In this document: positions 1 through 9,751 of the stretch, piece by piece
Layout of the letters: each line of letters begins with the position of its first letter
How positions within the stretch are numbered: position 1 is the stretch's first letter
Source: Pseudanabaenaceae cyanobacterium SKYG29
GTDB lineage: Bacteria; Cyanobacteriota; Cyanobacteriia; Pseudanabaenales; Pseudanabaenaceae
DNA length: 64,000 nucleotides
Direction: 5' to 3'
Assembly: GCA_025055675.1 (NCBI GenBank)
Contig: JANWWT010000005.1
Location: forward strand, 177,763-241,762
The notes under the pieces: model-generated
The model's database searches: none
The model's input: only the letters and a program-made list of their open reading frames with translations
What the model was told of the DNA's origin: nothing
Made by a program: the position numbers and the translations under genes

Positions 1-854
1 CTCCCCACAGCTTTGATGTTATTTTTGCCCATGCTTCCCTGCACCATATCCTCAACCTCGAACATTTAATGGCACAAATCTACCATGCTCTGAAACCAGG
101 GGGACGCTTTATTGTTCTAGATATGATTGGCGAAGTGCAGACCCTGTTCTGGCAAGAAAATGTAGACTTTGCCCGTAAGTTGGTAGAAGAGTTTCCCCCC
201 CGTTTCCGCGCCCGCTTCCAGGAAAATCCCATTCCCCCCTATCAACCACCGTCAGTACAAGTGGGTATGGAAGGCATCCGCCAAGAGGAATTAGAAACAG
301 AAATCGATCGTTTATTTGTCCCTGTCAAGTGCTTCAAATATAACAGTTTTATGCGGTTAATTGGCACTAATCCTGTGCTGGGCAATCTATTTAACTTGGA
401 TGACAAAGACGATCGGGAGTTTTTAGAAAGTCTGTGCTGGCTGGATTGGGAGCAGGTTTATACAGGGAAGTTATGCCCTACAGAAATGTTTGGGGTTTAT
501 GAAAAAAAAGAATTCCCTCCCTGCCACCACACTAGTCAAGCCCGCCTCAAGTTTGTCCAGACATTGCTACAACAACCACCGCAACTATCTCCTAGCATTC
601 CTCAAGAACCTGCGCCCCCAGTCACCGATAAAATAACAGATTGGCAAGTGCAAATCTACCAAGAACTACTCCGTCTCAACGAACTAGTAGAACAACGACT
701 TAAACGCACCGCTGCATTGGAAAAACTTAACCAACAACTGCAACAATACATTGACTGGATGCAAAGTAGTAAATTCTGGCGTTTACGGCAATTTTATAAG
801 TCGCTCTTCAATGGCAAAAATCCCGATCCCCCCCGCCCCCAAAATAGCCCGTGA
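1..854 (+). CDS. Class I SAM-dependent methyltransferase, 5' end cut by the window
   Basis: The frame is open from base 3 and the gene starts upstream of the window. The first visible residues give a typical late Rossmann methyltransferase core: SFDVIFAHASLHH (motif II region), then LKPGGRFIVLD (motif III region). The middle of the protein is unlike common families. The last 70 residues are rich in Gln, Leu and Glu and look like a coiled coil ending in a basic tail (FWRLRQFYKSLF), a layout often seen in cyanobacterial sugar- or glycan-modifying clusters. The substrate cannot be told. The 3' end overlaps the convergent ribD by 47 bases. Confidence 0.75.
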   Translation, partial: PHSFDVIFAHASLHHILNLEHLMAQIYHALKPGGRFIVLDMIGEVQTLFWQENVDFARKLVEEFPPRFRARFQENPIPPYQPPSVQVGMEGIRQEELETEIDRLFVPVKCFKYNSFMRLIGTNPVLGNLFNLDDKDDREFLESLCWLDWEQVYTGKLCPTEMFGVYEKKEFPPCHHTSQARLKFVQTLLQQPPQLSPSIPQEPAPPVTDKITDWQVQIYQELLRLNELVEQRLKRTAALEKLNQQLQQYIDWMQSSKFWRLRQFYKSLFNGKNPDPPRPQNSP

Positions 855-1902
855 CCAATATATCTGACCCGATCGTTTGCACTTGTACCCTCTCTAGGAC
901 TTTTGCTTCCCCCATTTTAACTATGCCTAAATCACCGATCGGGCTTATACCGATTCCCCCCACAATCTTAGGAGCAATGAAAGCATAAACCTTTTGCACC
1001 AATCCTTGCTGTACTGCCTGCGCTGCTAAATTCCCCCCACATTCCCACAACACTTGATTACAACCCCTAGCTGTCAAGTTAGCGACGACCGATCGGGGGG
1101 ATAACTCTTCTAACTCCACAACTTCTACTCCCCTAGCCCGCAATTTTTCTTGCATAGGAGGGTCAGAATTAGGGTGAGTAAAAACAATTGTTGAGGCAAC
1201 ATCTAGTTGAAATAATCTAGCATCTAGGGGTAAATCGAGGGAACGGGACAGAATGACTCGAACAGGATTGTGCCCTACACCGTGACTGGTAAGTAAAGGA
1301 TTATCCCAGCGTACTGTGTTGCCCCCGGTGATAACGGCATCGCACTGACTGCGGAGTTGATGCACCATCTGGCGTGCCTCTGGGCTGGTCACCCAAAAGC
1401 TGTCCCCTGTAGCAGTGGCAATCTTACCGTCCAATGTCATGGCATACTTCCAAATCCCAAAGGCTAGCCCACGGCGCACACGATGCACGAAAGCTTCATT
1501 CAGGGCTTGGCACTCTGGCTCTAGTACCCCCACTGTGACCTCAATACCTGCCAAACGCAACCTTTCTATACCCTTGCCACGCACCCTGGGGTCAGGGTCA
1601 ATCATCCCCACCACTACCCGCCTAATACCTGCCTTGATAATAGCCTCTGTGCAGGGAGGAGTCCTACCGTAGTGATTACAGGGTTCTAGGTTAACGTAGA
1701 GAGTCGCCCCCGCTGGATCGTCACACCGACTGAGAGCCTCCACTTCTGCGTGGGGCATCCCCGCCCGCTGATGAAAACCAGTGGCAATTGCTACGCCGTT
1801 CTTGACAATGACTGCTCCCACCATGGGATTGGGTGAAGTTCTCCCCTGCTTTGCTAATTCCAAGCATTTCTGCATCCAAAAACGATCGGTTTCGGTCATC
1901 AT
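808..1902 (-). CDS. ribD: Bifunctional riboflavin biosynthesis protein RibD (deaminase/reductase)
   Basis: RibD deaminates the pyrimidine intermediate made from GTP and then reduces its ribose side chain, two early steps of riboflavin synthesis. Residues 1-145 are the cytidine-deaminase-like domain, with the zinc ligands His51 (HAEVEAL) and Cys75/Cys84 (PCNHYGRTPPC). Residues 146-364 are the NADPH-dependent reductase domain (KYAMTLDGKIAT, then RVILSRSLDLP). The 364-residue length is normal for a fused RibD. The start ATG overlaps the stop of the upstream Hsp70-like gene (ATGA), so translation is probably coupled; a second ATG follows at once. The 3' end overlaps the convergent methyltransferase gene. 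Confidence 0.95.
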   Translation of the reverse strand: MMTETDRFWMQKCLELAKQGRTSPNPMVGAVIVKNGVAIATGFHQRAGMPHAEVEALSRCDDPAGATLYVNLEPCNHYGRTPPCTEAIIKAGIRRVVVGMIDPDPRVRGKGIERLRLAGIEVTVGVLEPECQALNEAFVHRVRRGLAFGIWKYAMTLDGKIATATGDSFWVTSPEARQMVHQLRSQCDAVITGGNTVRWDNPLLTSHGVGHNPVRVILSRSLDLPLDARLFQLDVASTIVFTHPNSDPPMQEKLRARGVEVVELEELSPRSVVANLTARGCNQVLWECGGNLAAQAVQQGLVQKVYAFIAPKIVGGIGISPIGDLGIVKMGEAKVLERVQVQTIGSDILVTGYFGGGGDRDFCH

Positions 1903-3485
1903 TCCAGCATCGCGATCGGTTGATTTTCTGCTAGTAATTCCCCTGAGAGTAAGTCTTTGATTGTCGCTAATAAAATGCGCCTTTCATTGACAGCAAAGTC
2001 TACCCTAATCCGATCGACTCCTACTTGGCCTGGGGGAGATAGTTTAGCGACACAGACATCGTAGGGTGATGTTTTTTTTTGCCCTCGGTTGTCTACTAGC
2101 GAGCGAAAATCTGATTGCCGCACCAATCGGCGACTAGTCATCCGTCCCATCCCATCATAGACTACTTCAATTTCCGCCGTATCTGCTAGTTCACCAATAT
2201 CCAGGCGAATCTCTGTTTGTCCATTGTTTGCTGCCTGTAGGATTAAGGGTTCTAATCTCTGGGTCGGATACCTTGTCCCCTTGGCAAAGATGGGGTAGTA
2301 AGAATAGGTTCGACTGTAAGGCTCCCAGAGACGAATGGCGTAGGAATGGCGCAAAAAATCATCAACATTTTTTACCTTAGTTGCCAAAGACAGAGCACCG
2401 ATCGCTACAGCCGTAAATGGTTGATCAACAACTACTTTCTGTCTGCCAAAGTAGGACGTAATTAATTGTTTGACAGCAATAATTTGACTACTGCCACCCA
2501 CCAATAACACCCGCTCGATCGCTTGCTTATTTATCCCCCGCCCTTGGGCAAAACTCAACACCTCATCTAAGGCTTGTCTAATTTGCTCTAGTGCTTGATG
2601 TTCTTCTAGTAAGTCTGTGAGTTTGTCCTGGGACATATGCATTGGAAAGGTGATCATTAGTTCTGCATCTGACCATGTTTCCGTTGCAGTTTCTGCCTCT
2701 GACAATTTAACTTTCAGTAACTCTGACCTCTCTAATAAGTTTAACCAAGCTAAATCACTAATTTCTTCCCGATCGATTTGCCATTGTTCTAGGAAAAACT
2801 CAGCTATCCAATGATCAATGTCCATCCCTCCCACATAAGCATCCGATTTAGCTATTACCTCCCCCTTCAATGTGCGCCGCTCATCCCACACACTATTAGT
2901 AATAACTAAACTCAAGTCCAATGTGCCAGCACCAAAATCCACCACTAAAATTGCTGTCCCTGGTTGCTCAATACCATAGCCCAAGGCTGCCGCCGTTGAC
3001 TCATCCACAAATTTTACATCAGGCAAATCTAAGGACTGGCTCAAATCGTAATACCAATCCAAGTAAGTTTCAAATGCCCCTACAGGTACAGTCAGAATTA
3101 CCTGAGTTGGTGTAATTCCTTGCTCCAAAATCCCTTGCCAGATTTTTTTGATAAAAATCTCCCCGATCGCTTCGGCATCGTACATTTGTCCATCAATACA
3201 GCGACTAGGGGGACGGAACTTAGCAGCAATATCCCGCTTAAAATACTGAAAAAACCGATCGGGTTGTTGTAATCCTAACCTTTGCAACCGTACTTCTGCA
3301 CCAATAGCAAAATCCCTGGGGCTACGAATGAATACTTGACTGGGAATAGTGTATATCTTGTCACCTCTAGTTTTTAGCTCACAACAAATACCAGGTAAAT
3401 TGAGTACCCTCGGGCGATTAGTCACTGGATCGATGGTAGACACCACCGTATTACTATTGCCAAAATCGATCGCTACCGCTGTCAT
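1899..3485 (-). CDS. Hsp70/DnaK-like ATPase, short form
   Basis: Residues 1-360 form an actin/Hsp70-type ATPase: phosphate-1 loop DFGNSNTVV at 7-15, phosphate-2 VVDFGAGTLDLS near 180, and the adenosine motif LLVGGSSQI near 325. At 528 residues it is shorter than DnaK (about 630). The C-terminal 150 residues do not look like the classic substrate-binding domain with its lid, so it is better called an Hsp70-family protein than DnaK. It overlaps both neighbours by 4 bases, between a histidine kinase and ribD. The role is unknown; stress sensing or chaperone-type regulation is a guess. Confidence 0.85.
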   Translation of the reverse strand: MTAVAIDFGNSNTVVSTIDPVTNRPRVLNLPGICCELKTRGDKIYTIPSQVFIRSPRDFAIGAEVRLQRLGLQQPDRFFQYFKRDIAAKFRPPSRCIDGQMYDAEAIGEIFIKKIWQGILEQGITPTQVILTVPVGAFETYLDWYYDLSQSLDLPDVKFVDESTAAALGYGIEQPGTAILVVDFGAGTLDLSLVITNSVWDERRTLKGEVIAKSDAYVGGMDIDHWIAEFFLEQWQIDREEISDLAWLNLLERSELLKVKLSEAETATETWSDAELMITFPMHMSQDKLTDLLEEHQALEQIRQALDEVLSFAQGRGINKQAIERVLLVGGSSQIIAVKQLITSYFGRQKVVVDQPFTAVAIGALSLATKVKNVDDFLRHSYAIRLWEPYSRTYSYYPIFAKGTRYPTQRLEPLILQAANNGQTEIRLDIGELADTAEIEVVYDGMGRMTSRRLVRQSDFRSLVDNRGQKKTSPYDVCVAKLSPPGQVGVDRIRVDFAVNERRILLATIKDLLSGELLAENQPIAMLE

Positions 3486-5227
3486 TGCCAGGTCATTTCC
3501 ACTAGAGGTTGGCTCACAGTAGTTGGTACTTCTACTACCAGAGAGACAGTAAAAGTTGTCCCCTTTCCTAACACACTGTCAACTTCTATCCTAGCACCCA
3601 TAATTTCACAGAGACGATTGACAATAGCTAGGCCCATACCCGTTCCTCCCTGTGCTCTTGTCATTGTATCATTCACCATGACAAACGGATGAAATATGCG
3701 CTCCCAATCTTCTTTTTTAATACCAATACCCGTATCCTGAATCGTAAATGTCAAATTTATTTTGCTGTCCCCTAGGGTTTGATGGCTAACTTTAAGAACT
3801 ATCTCTCCCCTGGGAGTAAACTTAATAGCATTGTCCAGTAGACGATCGAGAATCTCTTGTAGTTTTCTGCTATCAGTGATAACTAGGGGTGGCAAATCAG
3901 CAGGAATTGCTAGTTGCAAATTTAACTCCTTTTCCCCTGTCGCTCGACAGTATTTTTCTTGCAATTCGGCTAAAATAGCAGCAATATTACAACTAGCCTG
4001 TTTGAGGGAACTGGGCTCTAATCTGATATAGTTGATCATGTCATCTAACAAGCCCAGTAGCTTCTTTCCCCCCTCCATAATTGTGGCAACGTATTCCCCT
4101 TGTTCCTCATCTAGTTTTGTGGTTTGTAGCAGCTGTGCCATACCTAAAATAGCGTTCATAGGTGTACGCAACTCGTGGTTCATTATTGCCAAAAAATCCC
4201 TTCTTACTTTATGGCTAGCTACAGCAATCCTGGTCTCTTCTATAACCCTTAGCATCTCTTTAATCGCTACACTTAAATCTGCTAACTCATCCCTACCCCT
4301 TACTTCTAGTTCTGGCAACAGGTTGGGGTTATCTTTGATATTTTGTACCTGACGGTCTAGGTCAGATAGACGGGCGAGAAATAGGCGATCGAGAAGCAGT
4401 AATACTACAACAGTTATAGAAGTAACGATCGTGCAAATAGCTATAGCAAAAAACTGCAGCCCCACTATGAATTGCTGATAGATATAACGATTGGTAATCA
4501 CCTCCAGAACAAGGGGAGCACTGCCATTAATTGTGTTTAGGTAGGTGTAACCCGCTATTTCTTCACTATCGAGGGGTCTTGTGGCAAAATTATTTAACTG
4601 TAAGTCACTCACTAACGACTGACTAAACGTAAACTCTCTCGGGGTGTAAACTTTAACTTTAACCTTAGCTTCCTCAGCAATTTGGTTAAGCTGATAGTTA
4701 TCAACTAGTCTTGCCATCATTAGCCATCCTCTGCTCTTCCCCCGCTTATTGGAGGGCAAAACAGGATGCATTGATAGAATAAAAATTTGGTTTTCTGGAC
4801 ATACAGCAATCCCAAACTGCTCACGAAATTCCAAGGTGGGGAAAGACTGCTTTAATAATTGCCTGTCTGCATAGCTAAACCACTTGTTAAATACGACCTC
4901 ATTTTTACTATTGAATATGCTAATCCGATTCAGTTGGAGGTTAGTGAGAGTTTCGCCACCATAGTTAGCACTAATATATCTCTCACTCTTGCTAGCTAAA
5001 TAAGCGTAGGTGTCATCCCAAGTGGCGTAGTCTATGGTAGTCCGATCGAGTTGAGCAATTTCCCGCTGTAAGATGTCACTGATGCGCTCCACTTCACCCT
5101 TAACAAACTTGTGCTCTAGGCGGCGATAGTTGCGGTAGGTGTGTACAGCCACTAAACTAAACACAATCAGACCAAGACAAGTAATAGTACTCCCCACAAT
5201 TAGTAGAGCCTTAGTCCGTAATTTCAT
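3482..5227 (-). CDS. Membrane sensor histidine kinase with CHASE4 domain
   Basis: A 581-residue sensor kinase. A transmembrane helix at about 6-28 is followed by an extracytoplasmic domain whose DYATWDDTYAYL motif is typical of CHASE4. A second helix at about 255-280 leads into a HAMP-like linker. The HisKA box has the phospho-accepting His in NHELRTPMN near residue 351. The ATPase domain shows the N box (DNAIKF), G1 (DTGIGIKKED) and G2 (GGTGMGLAIV). No receiver is fused and no response regulator gene lies beside it, so the partner is unknown. It starts in a TAATG overlap with the DUF2325 gene and ends overlapping the Hsp70-like gene, so the three are very likely cotranscribed. Confidence 0.93.
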   Translation of the reverse strand: MKLRTKALLIVGSTITCLGLIVFSLVAVHTYRNYRRLEHKFVKGEVERISDILQREIAQLDRTTIDYATWDDTYAYLASKSERYISANYGGETLTNLQLNRISIFNSKNEVVFNKWFSYADRQLLKQSFPTLEFREQFGIAVCPENQIFILSMHPVLPSNKRGKSRGWLMMARLVDNYQLNQIAEEAKVKVKVYTPREFTFSQSLVSDLQLNNFATRPLDSEEIAGYTYLNTINGSAPLVLEVITNRYIYQQFIVGLQFFAIAICTIVTSITVVVLLLLDRLFLARLSDLDRQVQNIKDNPNLLPELEVRGRDELADLSVAIKEMLRVIEETRIAVASHKVRRDFLAIMNHELRTPMNAILGMAQLLQTTKLDEEQGEYVATIMEGGKKLLGLLDDMINYIRLEPSSLKQASCNIAAILAELQEKYCRATGEKELNLQLAIPADLPPLVITDSRKLQEILDRLLDNAIKFTPRGEIVLKVSHQTLGDSKINLTFTIQDTGIGIKKEDWERIFHPFVMVNDTMTRAQGGTGMGLAIVNRLCEIMGARIEVDSVLGKGTTFTVSLVVEVPTTVSQPLVEMTWQ

Positions 5228-6249
5228 TAACCTCCTCCAAAACGCCGAGCTAGTTCCTTAGTTTTCAGGGCAGTTTCTATTACCTCTAGCACTCTAGTCA
5301 TTCCTGTTGTATTCACCATTTCATAGGGAACACCCAATCTCTTGCAAGCATCGATCGCTTTTTCCGTCAAAGAATGGCTGGCATATCCTGTTACAATAAT
5401 GACTACATCGGCACTGGCAATGTGACTTTCCCCTTGCGCCGCTAACTGTAAGCCCCCCTGTTCTGTACACCAAATTAATTCCACATCAGAGTCCCGTAAA
5501 CGATTCCGCACTGCCGTTTCCAACCGATCGTGTCCGCCATAGACTACCACCTTGCCCGATAAATCCCCATACAAGCTGGGACGTTTTTCTGTCTTGCGAT
5601 GTCGCGTACTCGGCTGCACATCAGGGGCACGATCGACGCGCGATCGATTTTCCATGGCTTTGTGGTAAATGAAATTGAGGGTTTGTTCGTGTGTCCCTCT
5701 CAGTTTTGCTACCGGACCTTCATCACTGTTAATGTTAATTTGATGGATAAGTGCTTCCACTACTTCTTCCAAGGCCCCAATAGCCTTTAAGTCATTGACA
5801 TAACCCTTGATAGCAACAGCGGCATCTGTAGCACTAAAAAAGTCCCTTTGTTCGCGAATCATGTCCAGGAGGTCTTCCTTTAATTCATGTCGCCAAGTGT
5901 TGATTTGCACTGCCATCTGTTCGTCCAACAGGCGCTCCTCTTGCAGAATCATTTGTCGATCGGCAATGCTGGCAGCCCAGGTTGGTGCTTCTTCTAGTTT
6001 GCGTCTAATTTCTTCTGCCTGCTCTTTCAGCTTTTTGCGTACAGGACTGTCATCGTTTTCATCATAATCCTTCAGACTCTCTTCCACCTTAGCTAGTAAA
6101 GGCTTTAACCGCGCATAAATCTGCTGGACAATCTCCTCTATCTGCTTGTTCCTCTGTTGTTCTAGTCGCTTTTGTTCTTTTTCCAGCTTAGCCTTTGCTA
6201 GAAGCTCATTGACAGTGGCTTCAAATTCATCCAGTTCAGCAATGTTCAT
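5227..6249 (-). CDS. Coiled-coil protein with C-terminal DUF2325 domain
   Basis: The first 170 residues are strongly charged and predicted coiled coil (long runs of Glu, Lys and Gln, e.g. KLEKEQKRLEQQRN). A basic linker with KTEKRPS follows. The last 95 residues, from GKVVVYGGHD, match DUF2325, a small Rossmann-like fold of unknown function; the conserved GGHD and the later ADVVIIVTGYASH are visible. It is the first gene of a four-gene minus-strand run with the kinase, the Hsp70-like protein and ribD, sharing one base with the kinase start. A signalling or nucleotide-related role is possible but unproven. Confidence 0.8.
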   Translation of the reverse strand: MNIAELDEFEATVNELLAKAKLEKEQKRLEQQRNKQIEEIVQQIYARLKPLLAKVEESLKDYDENDDSPVRKKLKEQAEEIRRKLEEAPTWAASIADRQMILQEERLLDEQMAVQINTWRHELKEDLLDMIREQRDFFSATDAAVAIKGYVNDLKAIGALEEVVEALIHQININSDEGPVAKLRGTHEQTLNFIYHKAMENRSRVDRAPDVQPSTRHRKTEKRPSLYGDLSGKVVVYGGHDRLETAVRNRLRDSDVELIWCTEQGGLQLAAQGESHIASADVVIIVTGYASHSLTEKAIDACKRLGVPYEMVNTTGMTRVLEVIETALKTKELARRFGGG

Positions 6250-6293
6250 ATGCTTGTATCACAATAGACGTAATTGATTATCATAGCCTAATT

Positions 6294-7811
6294 TTACTCG
6301 CGACGGGCAATGACATTCAGTGTTCCCTCTAGGTGGTCAAGGTTGTCTATGGGCAGTAGCTGCATCAGAAAGGGACGATAGCGGTAGAGTTTATATCCCT
6401 GTTCCTGCAGATATGTGGCTACTTCCGTGTTGGAATTGTGAGAACTGATGTTTTCGTACATGATGAGCGGAGAATACTTTGTCAGGATTTCTGTTGCTCC
6501 TCTCAAGACTGCCATCTCGTGCCCTTCCGCATCTATTTTTAATACATCAACAGCAGATAAATCCAACTCTCTGACCAAGGCATCCAAGGTGATAGCAGGT
6601 ACTTCTATCCCTGCTACTCCTCGATCGGCAGTTATGGCATTAAATTCACTAGACCTAGAAGTGCCTAGATAAACTGTCCCCACACAATCGGTGGCTGCTG
6701 CCTGCTTAATCACCACTTGTCCAAAATTGTTAATCCGCTTAGTTTCCTCTAGACAATTCACACATGGCGGGAATGGTTCTATGGCAACCACACAACCAGT
6801 TTCTCCCACAGCCCGTGCTGCACTGAAGGTATAAACCCCCACATTTGCCCCCACATCAATTACCGTCATGCCTGGCTGTAAGTTGTTAACCCAAAATTCC
6901 ATTTCTGCTTCAAACCAGTCGCCGTCGGCAAGTAAAACGATCGTGACTACCTGGGACAAATCAGGCACAACTGCTAATAGAATGTTTCCCTGAAACAAGA
7001 CATAGGTAAAGGAAAATGCATCAGGTAAAGTCGACCAAAACCAACAGGGGTTATGGGGGTCAGTAGCTAAGTAGTAATCTCGTCCCATACTCTTCCAGTA
7101 GCTGGCAATTTGGGGACTTTGTAAATTTTGGTAAGCAAGGTACAGAGACTGAACAACGGCAGGATTCGATGGCTCATGTTTTTGAGCTTGATGGAGGTAG
7201 TATATCCCCTCGTACTCCTGGTTGTAGAATTGCCATAATCCCAACTTCAGAAGGGCAGGAGTGTATTCTGGCAGCAAGGATATAGAAAGTTTTAACCATC
7301 TAGTTTCTAAAGACTGGTAGGAGTATGTACTGGCAAAAATAATCCCTGCAAGCCCTGCTGTTTGTTCGTAGCCATTAGCGGTTGATAATAATAAATGTAT
7401 AGCATTGTTTAGGCGACTTGGTAAAAAAATTAATCCCCTGTTAATTACTTGATTGTGACCTAGCCATGGCTGGAGTATTTTAATTAGGTAACTATAGCTG
7501 TTAAGTAGCGCATTACTACGTTCACCAATTAACTTAGCAAATAAAAAATAATGAAGTAGGGATAAGGGATAGGAAAGCCCTCTCTGGAAATAATTAATGG
7601 CTAGAGAACACAAGTGAGACCTTTCTTCAAGAGAAGACGCATTTATAGCTCTGACTATTGTCACTACTCCCCAGTTATTCCAATCTAAGCCTGATTTAGG
7701 GTTTTGCCAATTAGTCTGTAGGGAGATAGATTCTATGATGTCTAGTATATCAAAGCTAGTATCTGGGAAGATAGAACAAATGTACTCTGCGTAGTAGTCA
7801 ATATAGTTCAT
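6294..7811 (-). CDS. FkbM family methyltransferase with helical-repeat N-terminal region
   Basis: Residues 310-505 are an FkbM-type SAM methyltransferase: motif I VIDVGANVGVYTF near 320, acidic loop VVAIEPFPP, and the later LKIDAEGHEMAVLRGA that typifies the family. FkbM enzymes usually O-methylate sugars or polyketides. The first 300 residues look all-helical and TPR-like (ALLKLGLWQFYNQEYEG), an arrangement common in cyanobacterial glycan-modification clusters. The start overlaps the end of the upstream small methyltransferase gene by 4 bases (ATGA). The substrate, probably a surface glycan, is inferred only. Confidence 0.88.
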   Translation of the reverse strand: MNYIDYYAEYICSIFPDTSFDILDIIESISLQTNWQNPKSGLDWNNWGVVTIVRAINASSLEERSHLCSLAINYFQRGLSYPLSLLHYFLFAKLIGERSNALLNSYSYLIKILQPWLGHNQVINRGLIFLPSRLNNAIHLLLSTANGYEQTAGLAGIIFASTYSYQSLETRWLKLSISLLPEYTPALLKLGLWQFYNQEYEGIYYLHQAQKHEPSNPAVVQSLYLAYQNLQSPQIASYWKSMGRDYYLATDPHNPCWFWSTLPDAFSFTYVLFQGNILLAVVPDLSQVVTIVLLADGDWFEAEMEFWVNNLQPGMTVIDVGANVGVYTFSAARAVGETGCVVAIEPFPPCVNCLEETKRINNFGQVVIKQAAATDCVGTVYLGTSRSSEFNAITADRGVAGIEVPAITLDALVRELDLSAVDVLKIDAEGHEMAVLRGATEILTKYSPLIMYENISSHNSNTEVATYLQEQGYKLYRYRPFLMQLLPIDNLDHLEGTLNVIARRE

Positions 7812-8350
7812 TTTTCTGCAATCATATTCAGACTGATTAAATGACCAAGAAACCTAAGACTACTAGAGTCGGGGAATATTCCGAATTCGTCAACCACTTG
7901 AATATTCTTGAAGCCTGTTTCCGTTAAGAATGTACCCAAAATATCAGCATCAAAACCTACTTTATGTATGTCATATTCATTAGTCTGACCACCAAACATC
8001 ATACGCATAATATGAAAGCGTTCCTCGACAGATAGTAAAGGCTGACAGTATAGCCAACACAGAATTTGCAGGTTGGGTACACTCACGAACAATTTGCCGC
8101 CTGGCATTAAAACTCTGTACCACTCTGCCAAAACAAAAGCTAGTTCGTAGTTTAGACCATAATGGAAGTGCTCCAGAATATGGCTAGCATAAATCATTTC
8201 TATGGAGTTGTCCTCAAACTGACTCAAGTCTGCAGCATCTCCAACTATATCCACTTCAGGACGGGGCTCTATGTCCAGAATTTTCCAATCTGGATGGGGA
8301 TGCTTACCTCCTAGGTGTAGTTTCATTTTAGTGGCTAACTTACCTAACAT
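7808..8350 (-). CDS. Small class I SAM-dependent methyltransferase
   Basis: A compact 180-residue Rossmann methyltransferase. KLHLGGKHPHPDWKILDIEP near the start is motif I, with Gly-Gly-Lys where related proteins have Gly-Cys-Gly. Motif II follows as IEMIYASHILEHF and motif III as VLMPGGKLFVSVPN. Proteins of this type lie in surface polysaccharide loci. The ATG at 8326 (starting MKLHLGG) would fit the family start as well as the first ATG used here; neither has a clear ribosome-binding site. It is translationally coupled to the FkbM gene, so the pair probably acts in one pathway. Confidence 0.85.
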   Translation of the reverse strand: MLGKLATKMKLHLGGKHPHPDWKILDIEPRPEVDIVGDAADLSQFEDNSIEMIYASHILEHFHYGLNYELAFVLAEWYRVLMPGGKLFVSVPNLQILCWLYCQPLLSVEERFHIMRMMFGGQTNEYDIHKVGFDADILGTFLTETGFKNIQVVDEFGIFPDSSSLRFLGHLISLNMIAEK

Positions 8351-8385
8351 CTCAAGTTACTATCACCTGACTTTCTTGTAAAGTT

Positions 8386-9663
8386 CTACTCCTGCTGTCT
8401 CCAAGGGGCTACCCACCATAATAAGACCAGTCCAGGCAAAGATACCACTACACTGCCCAGAAAGAAATTGACCCACCCGATCGTTTTCGCTATTTCCCCC
8501 GCTGGGCTGACCAGAATGTCGCGACTGACAGCAAACAAACTCGACAGTAGAGCATATTGGGTGGCAGTGAATTGGCGATGGCATAGGCTCATTAGATAGG
8601 CAGTAAAGGCAGCTGTAGCCAGTCCGCCACAGAAATTTTCAATGTTGATCGTGGCAAAAATTAGACCCCAGTTGTTCCCTACCCCCGCCAACAGGGCATA
8701 GCTGAAGTTGCTCATAGTTTGTAGCAGCCCAAAGACCCAAAGCGATCGGTTAATACCCAGCTGGTGTACTCCTGTCCCCCCCACCAAGGTACCCACGATC
8801 GTGGCTAGCAAACCCACTGTCTGCATTATGCCTAGTTGCCCTTCCTCCAAACGGAGATTCCGCAATAGGAAAGGGACTGCCATGTTGTTAACTAGTCCAT
8901 CGCCAATCCTATAGAGGGGGATAAACAACAAAATTAACCAACAGTAGGAACGGTTGCAGAATTCTTTGATGGGGGCAATGAAAGACTGGGAGAGACTTGT
9001 ACCTACGCTTGCTTCTTCTTCCTGGGGGGATACCCAAGTTACTAGGATTGCCAACACCATTAGTAGCCCTAGCCACCGATAAATAATCTGCCAACTCGTA
9101 GTTTCTGCCAGGGCAAATGCCAACCCCCCTGTGATTACTAGGGCAAAACGATAACCCAACACGAAAATCGCTGCTCCTGCTCCCATTTGTGATGGTGGCA
9201 GTATCTCCGTGCGATAGGCATCTACCACAATATCTTGGCTAGCACCGTAAAAAGCAATGAGGGTGGCTACCCAGAAAAAAGGGCTTTGATAGACCGTTGC
9301 TAGTTTGGCTAAAAAGTGGCAAACCCAAGCCCCAGGCTGACAAGTGGTTGGCTGGAGAGCAAAACCTTGGGGCTCCAGTAGAGAGAGAATCAGGATAGCC
9401 ACTAGCAAACACCCCTGCATAGATGCTAGCCATCCCCGCCGTCGTCCCCAAAAGGGTAATCGATAACGATCGAAAATGGGCGACCACAGAAATTTTAAAC
9501 TGTAGGGCAAACTGACCAGGGAGAAAGCGCCAATTATCCCGACATCCACCCCCGCTTTGGTCAACCAGGCCTGTAGATTTTTCTGTACTAGGAACAGGGG
9601 TAAGCCTGAAGCTATCCCTAGCCCCAGGAGTGCCAGCATTTTGGCATTACCGTAGACTCCCAT
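8386..9663 (-). CDS. Major facilitator transporter, AmpG-like
   Basis: A polytopic membrane protein with about 12 hydrophobic segments. The N-terminal LLGLGIASGLPLFLVQKNLQAWL followed by YSLKFLWSPIFDRYRLPFWGRRRGWL is characteristic of the AmpG group, which imports anhydromuropeptides into the cytosol for cell-wall recycling in Gram-negative bacteria. The frame is open to a TTG at 9720, but the first ATG is at 9663; I prefer that because the longer start would run toward the Yfr1 promoter. No ampD or nagZ gene is adjacent, so the substrate is inferred from family only. Confidence 0.85.
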   Translation of the reverse strand: MGVYGNAKMLALLGLGIASGLPLFLVQKNLQAWLTKAGVDVGIIGAFSLVSLPYSLKFLWSPIFDRYRLPFWGRRRGWLASMQGCLLVAILILSLLEPQGFALQPTTCQPGAWVCHFLAKLATVYQSPFFWVATLIAFYGASQDIVVDAYRTEILPPSQMGAGAAIFVLGYRFALVITGGLAFALAETTSWQIIYRWLGLLMVLAILVTWVSPQEEEASVGTSLSQSFIAPIKEFCNRSYCWLILLFIPLYRIGDGLVNNMAVPFLLRNLRLEEGQLGIMQTVGLLATIVGTLVGGTGVHQLGINRSLWVFGLLQTMSNFSYALLAGVGNNWGLIFATINIENFCGGLATAAFTAYLMSLCHRQFTATQYALLSSLFAVSRDILVSPAGEIAKTIGWVNFFLGSVVVSLPGLVLLWWVAPWRQQE

Positions 9664-9751
9664 CTTGCCGAATTTGCCACGACGAATTAAAATAGCATTG
9701 TTTCTGGCAGAAACAGTCAAATCCCTAAATTTGCCATTACAATAGTCTATA

